A stretch of 64,000 nt of DNA, from positions 131,679,583-131,743,582 of the forward strand of contig NC_133390.1 in NCBI RefSeq assembly GCF_047511655.1, given 5' to 3'. This document shows positions 61,001-64,000 of the stretch, piece after piece. This DNA comes from Castor canadensis. Lineage: Eukaryota; Chordata; Mammalia; Rodentia; Castoridae. The position numbers and the translations under genes are program-made. Numbering within the stretch: position 1 is the stretch's first letter; each line of letters opens with the position of its first letter. A model generated the notes under the pieces. The model did not search any database. It had not been told where the DNA came from and saw nothing but the letters and a program-made list of their open reading frames with translations.

Positions 61001-62853
61001 AACCCCTGGGCCCAGCCCCAGAACAGACTGACATAGCTGAGGGCCCCTTCTGTGCTGCCCAACCCGGTCATCGTAGACAGTACTCAATGCTCATCTGATA
61101 AAGAATGGAAGGAAGAAATTCAAATCACATCAAGCCCTGGCTGCCACTTGCCCAGGCTCTGCACACCTGGCCCCAGGTCTGGTATCCACGGTACCTGGAC
61201 AGCAGCAGAAGGACCAGTAACTCTGGGCTTCTGATCAGACTGCCCAAGAAAGCAGGAAGCCTAAGAAGAGCGAGTGGTGGAAGCAGAGAAAGCTATCTCT
61301 CCAGTGTCACCCATACGTCATGGGTGAACCTGTGAGGCAGTGATGTGGTGGGTGCTCTGGGTGGCTTTGTCATAAGCCGGTCAGTGGTATGAGGACTGTG
61401 TGAAGGACCTTGGTCATGGTGTGTGTGGCGGACAGTTCTAGAGCTGGGCCTGGTTGTCAGGAAGGATCCACCCCTGGCTCACAGGGAGCCCCTCACTCAC
61501 ACAGACTGCTTCACAATCTCAGAGTGGATCCTGGCTACACCATTCACGGCATGGGACCCGATCACACAAAGGTGAGCCATGTTGATTCGCTTGCAGTCCC
61601 CTTCCTCGATCACAGACATCCTCCTCAGGCGGTCCACATCCCCAGGAAACAGGGCGGTCACATGCTTAGATTAAGAACACAGAGGATGGGTGAGGGCTGA
61701 AGACCCTACAGTGACCCAGAGGCTCCCCAGTGACAGGGGATGTCCTGCCACACCTGTGGGGAGTCTCACTGCCTTCAAGTAAGTCTAGGCGCTATGCTCC
61801 CATCCCAGAACCTGCCCCAGATACACTCACAGGAACCCAGATCCTAGAAGGACTATCACTTCTACATACTTCACCTGGAAAAGGCCTGGCCTGGACCCGC
61901 AGGCCCACTCTATCTGAGGACAGACACCAGCAGGATGGAACTGTGCCATTTAGATTACAAGGAGGAGGATGGGCCAGTGCCTGTCAACCTGAGCAGCACT
62001 CTTACTAGCGGGACAGCTGCTTTCTCATCCAAAGGCTAAAAAATACACAACAGGGCTGGGCGCAGCTCAATGGCACAGCACTTGCCTACTGTGTGTGAGG
62101 CCTTGGTTCATCCCTAGCACCACACACACAAAAAGGCACTATAATTACTCCTGAACTCAAGTTCCCTCTGCTCTTGTGCAGTTAACACAGGAAGGGCACA
62201 GGGAAGTTTGTTTCTGAATCGTCTGAGGCTATCAGGATGCCCACAGGTAGGCCAGGAAGAGACACTAGTTCTACAGCCTGCTCAGGAATTGCACCTTTTT
62301 TTTATTTTTGTGGTACTAGGGTTTGAACTCAGCCCTTTTTTGTGAAGGGTTTTTTTGAGATAGCATCTCACGAACTATTTGCCTGGGCTGTCTATGAACT
62401 GCGATCTTCCTGATCACTGCCTCCTGAGTAGCTAGGATTACAGGTGTGAGCCACCAGTGTCTGGCTGGGACCTTTTTAAAATGACCCAAATCTATGACTC
62501 CCACAGTACAAAGCAGAGGTCGATCAAGGGGCAGCTCAGAACTCTGCCAGATGACAAGGAGTAAAGCACCTTTTTGCCCAGGCTGGAGGGGTGGCGTCAA
62601 TGGTGCAGGTGAAGCCCTACCTGGGCTGGTACTCATGTTCAGGTGCTGCCATTCTGGTTGATGATGTGTCCTTGCCTCCCCACCCCCATCCCCCAGCCAT
62701 ACTCACATCCAGGTGCCTCTGGTTGATGGCATAGATGATGTCCAGGTGCCGAGGCAGCAGCTTCTCAAACATGGACACAGGCCAACGCTCCAAGGCCTCG
62801 GGTAGCACAGTGTGGTTGGTGTATGCACAGGTCTTCTTGGTGATTTCCCAGGC
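45371..62853 (-). CDS. PYGB: PYGB (glycogen phosphorylase, brain form), exons 10-20
   Basis: Join on the minus strand of 62707-62853, 61501-61664, 60503-60617, 59112-59213, 58122-58269, 53763-53821, 51274-51415, 48992-49199, 47478-47612, 46190-46256, 45371-45523. This gives 479 residues plus TAG, matching residues 365-843 of the 843-aa enzyme; exons 1-9 lie right of the window. The enzyme phosphorolyses alpha-1,4 links of glycogen to glucose-1-phosphate in the cytosol, using pyridoxal phosphate (PLP). Seen here: substrate-contact His378, Asn485, the KRIHEYK phosphate/PLP-contact segment (residues 569-575) and the PLP lysine (Lys681) in GTGNMKFM. Brain rather than muscle or liver form is assigned from the C-terminal tail ([14 protein letters not shown]) and the ABHD12 neighbour. 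All splice sites are GT-AG and all joins keep frame, so the gene looks intact. Confidence 0.97.
45524..46189. other. PYGB: PYGB intron 19
   Basis: 0.67 kb, GC-rich, no repeat recognised. Confidence 0.6.
46190..46256 (-). CDS. PYGB: PYGB exon 19
   Basis: Residues 771 (split)-793, [20 protein letters not shown] then YR. 67 bases. Acceptor CTGTTTCAG, donor CGG/GTAAGG. The peptide is identical to the human segment as I remember it. Confidence 0.95.
46257..47477. other. PYGB: PYGB intron 18
   Basis: 1.2 kb without a recognised repeat. The open frames on both strands around 47.1-47.4 kb have no family resemblance. Confidence 0.6.
47478..47612 (-). CDS. PYGB: PYGB exon 18
   Basis: Residues 726 (split)-771 (split), [20 protein letters not shown] to [10 protein letters not shown]. 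Human has YNAREYYDHLPELKQAVDQ here as I recall, so this is one of the more divergent stretches of the fragment. Acceptor CCCCACAG, donor AG/GTGGGG. Confidence 0.95.
47613..48991. other. PYGB: PYGB intron 17
   Basis: 1.4 kb, no recognised SINE or L1. The end nearest exon 17 is rich in C on the plus strand. Confidence 0.6.
48992..49199 (-). CDS. PYGB: PYGB exon 17 (PLP-binding lysine)
   Basis: Residues 657 (split)-726 (split), [20 protein letters not shown] to [11 protein letters not shown]. Lys681 in GTGNMKFM forms the Schiff base with PLP (Lys680 without Met). The preceding TEASG loop carries the Glu and Thr that contact glucose. 208 bases, the longest coding exon here. Acceptor CCACCCCAG, donor GTGCGA, which is a weak match at +3 to +5. 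Confidence 0.97.
49200..51273. other. PYGB: PYGB intron 16
   Basis: 2.1 kb. One composite SINE (50222-50410); the rest looks unique. Confidence 0.6.
50222..50410 (-). mobile_element. SINE (ID fragment plus B1-like part)
   Basis: 'gcatgctaagtaagtgttct' and 'gccccca', then a B1-like part with 'gagatggtctcaattccttt' ending 'gtgccaccataccctgctc'. Confidence 0.65.
51274..51415 (-). CDS. PYGB: PYGB exon 16
   Basis: Residues 610-656 plus one base, [20 protein letters not shown] to [10 protein letters not shown]. Part of the Rossmann-like C-terminal domain. Residue 619 is Met where I recall Leu in human. Acceptor CTTTCCAG, donor GTAGCC (+4 and +5 positions weak). Confidence 0.95.
51887..51947. repeat. 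(TA)n microsatellite, about 29 units
   Basis: Uninterrupted TA dinucleotides after an A-rich stretch (51850-51886), in PYGB intron 15. Confidence 0.95.
52056..52142 (+). mobile_element. ID SINE
   Basis: 'gggttggggatgtagttcag' ... 'aggttcaatgcccagaac', A-tail. Confidence 0.78.
52152..52291 (+). mobile_element. B1-like SINE
   Basis: 'tagctgggcagtggtacaca' to 'agagaccttgtctaaaaata'. Confidence 0.78.
52298..52388 (-). mobile_element. tRNA-like SINE monomer
   Basis: T14 run, 'actagggtttgaactcagag', 'cttaaatcactcctccagcc'. Third SINE in a row here. Confidence 0.75.
52676..52932 (-). mobile_element. Very short L1 3' end with 12-bp TSD
   Basis: About 257 bases of the L1 3' UTR (T-rich tail, C-rich tract, tagctatacaggg...). 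Flanked by AGCAACATTTTA at 52664-52675 and 52933-52944. A complete but extremely 5'-truncated insertion in PYGB intron 15; it is in the same orientation as the gene. Confidence 0.88.
53763..53821 (-). CDS. PYGB: PYGB exon 15 (59-bp small exon)
   Basis: Residues 590 (split)-609, [19 protein letters not shown]. The shortest coding exon of this gene in the window. Acceptor TTCTGCAG, donor AAG/GTGAGG. Confidence 0.95.
54266..54502 (+). mobile_element. Composite SINE with degenerate TSD
   Basis: Both units; (aaat)n/(aaac)n tail. Flanks 54251-54265 and 54503-54517 agree at 11 of 15 bases. Confidence 0.82.
54640..54982. repeat. Old interspersed repeat, family not assigned
   Basis: Contains 'ctctctctgcttcctggctg', 'ccatgaggtgagcagac' and 'gtattttgttacagtgatgg' in order, a familiar dispersed mammalian repeat, probably LTR-type. 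No ORF. Confidence 0.45.
55676..55897 (+). mobile_element. Composite SINE with (GAAA)n tail
   Basis: Shortened tail unit ('gagtggctcaaggtgtaggc' then straight to 'tctgagttcaaaccccacta'). The A-tail has expanded into a (gaaa)n microsatellite. Confidence 0.8.
56476..56558 (+). mobile_element. tRNA-like SINE monomer
   Basis: 'ggtgctggcgatgtggctca' ... 'aagttcaaatcccagtacat', internally shortened. Confidence 0.72.
56893..57140 (-). mobile_element. B1-like SINE pair
   Basis: Two successive B1-like parts ('atagaatctcacactttttg' and 'ctcttgctaacttttttttg') ending 'gtatgagccacccagc'. Confidence 0.68.
57419..57680 (-). mobile_element. B1-like SINE pair
   Basis: 'cttctatatagcccaggctg' and 'gagatagggtctcaaaaagg' parts, ending 'gtgtgccaacatggccgg'. 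Confidence 0.72.
57977..58008. repeat. (CA)n microsatellite
   Basis: About 16 CA units, 114 bases from PYGB exon 14, on its intron 14 side. Confidence 0.93.
58122..58269 (-). CDS. PYGB: PYGB exon 14 (KRIHEYK phosphate-site segment)
   Basis: Residues 541-590 (split), [20 protein letters not shown] to CLHIVTLYN. The [10 protein letters not shown] segment supplies Lys569, Arg570 and Lys575, which hold the PLP phosphate and the substrate phosphate. Arg590 is split C/GA into exon 15. Donor GTGAGT, acceptor TCTCCCCAG. Confidence 0.96.
58270..59111. other. PYGB: PYGB intron 13
   Basis: 0.84 kb with no recognised repeat. Confidence 0.6.
59112..59213 (-). CDS. PYGB: PYGB exon 13
   Basis: Residues 507-540, [20 protein letters not shown] to VAKVKQ, 34 whole codons. 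Human has KIGEEF at the start as I recall, so two substitutions fall in a surface segment. Acceptor TTTCCCAG, donor CAG/GTAAGT. Confidence 0.95.
59214..60502. other. PYGB: PYGB intron 12
   Basis: 1.3 kb. Unique except for the composite SINE whose A-tail reaches 60485, beside the exon 12 donor. Confidence 0.65.
60276..60485 (+). mobile_element. Composite SINE with A26 tail beside PYGB exon 12
   Basis: B1 head 'gccattggtggctcatgcct', linker, short tail unit 'ggctggtggagtggctcaag', then 26 A at 60460-60485. The long uninterrupted tail suggests a fairly recent insertion. Confidence 0.85.
60503..60617 (-). CDS. PYGB: PYGB exon 12
   Basis: Residues 468 (split)-506, [20 protein letters not shown] to ADIIVE. 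Contains Asn485 and the [11 protein letters not shown] signature that leads into the C-terminal (PLP-binding) domain. The donor GAG/GTGAGT lies 17 bases from a 26-base SINE poly(A), which reads as a U-tract in the PYGB transcript. Confidence 0.95.
60618..61500. other. PYGB: PYGB intron 11
   Basis: 0.88 kb with no recognised repeat. Confidence 0.6.
61501..61664 (-). CDS. PYGB: PYGB exon 11
   Basis: Residues 414-468 (split): [20 protein letters not shown] to [13 protein letters not shown]. The acceptor is CTAAG after a tract poorer in pyrimidines than usual (TGTGTTCTTAATCTAAG). The donor is GT/GTGAGT; the split Val468 codon is completed in exon 12. 164 bases. Confidence 0.95.
62043..62137 (+). 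mobile_element. ID SINE
   Basis: 'gctgggcgcagctcaatggc' ... 'ttggttcatccctagcacc', ending in a CA-rich tail. Confidence 0.72.
62294..62466 (-). mobile_element. Composite SINE with shortened tail unit
   Basis: 'gtactagggtttgaactcag' then directly the B1 part 'ttttgagatagcatctcacg', ending 'gtgagccaccagtgtctggc'. Confidence 0.8.
62707..62853 (-). CDS. PYGB: PYGB exon 10
   Basis: Residues 365-413, [20 protein letters not shown] to INQRHLD, 49 whole codons. Includes His378 (His377 in rabbit-muscle numbering without Met), which contacts substrate in the active site. It is the most 5' PYGB exon in the window. Acceptor AATGTCCAG, donor GAT/GTGAGT. Confidence 0.95.
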
Positions 62854-64000
62854 CTGGACATTTGAGAACAGCATGTTAGTTTTGATAAGAAACAGACACT
62901 TAAGCAAGACAATGGTCTAGGATCATAGGCAGACACTGAAGCCACCAGAACAGCCCAGTGGCACTGTCCCTACTCCAGGGCTGGTCTCCTTTCTCCAAAT
63001 CTGCAGTTCATCCCAGAGTCCCTCACTTTGTTGACATGACCTGCCTAAGTTTTATACTCTGACTCTGTGTGAGGTGGAAAATAAATTACCTGATCTCTAG
63101 GAATCACCTTTTAAACTTTCCTCTTTGCAAACCCTTTCCTATTGGTAAGCTAACAATGCTGATCAGTTTTCCATTTATTTCCACTAAGCTCACCTGACAC
63201 CTACAGTGTGGCAGACACTGGTTACCATGTGGCTCTGCCCCCTGCTGACCAAGACTGAAGGGGCCCAGTGACCAGGAGCAGCCTGAGGGTGTGCACATGC
63301 CCTAAGGTCAGAGACTGGTTTGTGGTTTCTACAGATGGAGGAAAAAAAAAAAAAAAATTGCCTCTTTTTCTTTTTTGCGGTACTGAGGTTTGAACTCAGG
63401 GCCTCATGCTTCTAGGTGATACTGCAGTACTTGAGCCACAACCAGCCTTTTTTTTTTTCTTTAGTTATTTTTTAGGCAGGGTCTCCCATTTTTGCTTGGA
63501 ACTGGCCTCAGACTGCAATCTTCCTACCTATGCCTCCCACATAGTTGGGACCATAGGCATGTACCACTATGGCCAGTTTGTTGGTTGAAATGGGGTCTTG
63601 CTAACTTTTTGCCCAGGCTGGCCTTGAACTGTTATCCTCCTGAGTAGCAGAGATTACAAACATGTGACACTACGCCTGGCTCCTAAAACTATGTATGTCT
63701 TATAACTTAACCCTTCTTGTTTTTGTTTTGTTTTTTTTGCCAGACTTTAAGACAAGAAAACATACACAAGAATCACTAAAAAGTATCAGAATCCTGTCCT
63801 TGTCAGTTCTGCCCCCAGCATTCTTGTCCCCACATGTCCCCATCCCACAGAGGGATCCAGACTCCTGGATCCAGACTCCTCCCCGGGGCCCTGGTGCTCT
63901 TAAGGATACAGTCTCTGATCTCCTGAGGCTGGAGGGAAAGGCCCCACTTGCCAGGACCAACTCAACCTATCACAACCATGGTTGGCCGGGCTCAGGGTCT
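62854..64000. other. PYGB: PYGB intron 9 (3' part)
   Basis: Contains a SINE complex at 63361-63682. I searched the minus strand for exon 9 and did not find it, so it lies beyond the right edge. Confidence 0.6.
63361..63682 (-). mobile_element. Composite SINE, extended form
   Basis: tRNA-like unit and two B1-like parts, with an A-run (63342-63357) on its left edge. Confidence 0.75.

Larger units (their letters stand above)
61665..62706. other. PYGB: PYGB intron 10
   Basis: 1.04 kb. One ID SINE (62043-62137) and one minus-strand composite SINE (62294-62466). Confidence 0.65.

Noticed and set aside
62854-64000. Search for PYGB exon 9
   Set aside because: No minus-strand sequence matching the expected residues before Ala365 was found; the exon must lie outside the window.

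Overview
The window is nuclear DNA from a placental mammal. It holds parts of two convergent multi-exon protein genes embedded in dense retrotransposon sequence. No prokaryotic operon, CRISPR array, or tRNA/rRNA gene is seen. The interspersed repeats point to a rodent outside the mouse/rat group. They include ID-type tRNA-derived SINEs, B1-like (7SL-derived) SINEs, and especially an abundant composite SINE in which a B1-like head is joined to a second tRNA-like unit ('gctggtggagtggctcaag'...'gagttcaaaccccagtactg'). I associate this composite with castorimorph rodents, with beaver (Castor) the best guess, but the species is an inference from memory.

Layout. From 1 to about 41.48 kb the + strand carries ABHD12 (lysophosphatidylserine lipase) from within intron 1 to its poly(A) signal. 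Twelve coding exons are found, corresponding to human residues 65-398. Exon 1, with the start codon and promoter, lies left of the window. From 64.0 down to about 43.83 kb the - strand carries the 3' half of PYGB (brain-type glycogen phosphorylase): exons 10-20 of 20, residues 365-843, plus a roughly 1.54-kb 3' UTR. The two genes meet tail to tail with about 2.35 kb between their inferred cleavage sites. All reading-frame joins were checked codon by codon. Lengths sum to the family length, no exon is broken, and one ABHD12 intron uses a GC donor instead of GT.

Repeats. L1 fragments occur in ABHD12 intron 1 (1-2.9 kb nested, and 3.7-6.1 kb split by SINEs), intron 2 (18.4-19.9 kb and 19.97-20.9 kb, both with clear target-site duplications) and intron 10 (35.1-36.3 kb, inserted into a SINE). 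A short L1 3' end lies in PYGB intron 15 (52.7-52.9 kb). About forty SINEs are scattered over both genes. Simple repeats include a (TA)29 tract at 51.9 kb and a (CA)n tract at 58.0 kb.

The two genes are metabolically unrelated: ER lipid hydrolysis versus cytosolic glycogen breakdown. They share only a conserved neighbourhood. I find no sign of a new biological system. The points worth a second look are the GC-AG intron, a possible switchable hairpin in the PYGB 3' UTR, a SINE-derived U-tract next to a PYGB splice donor, and several well-dated nested retrotransposon insertions.
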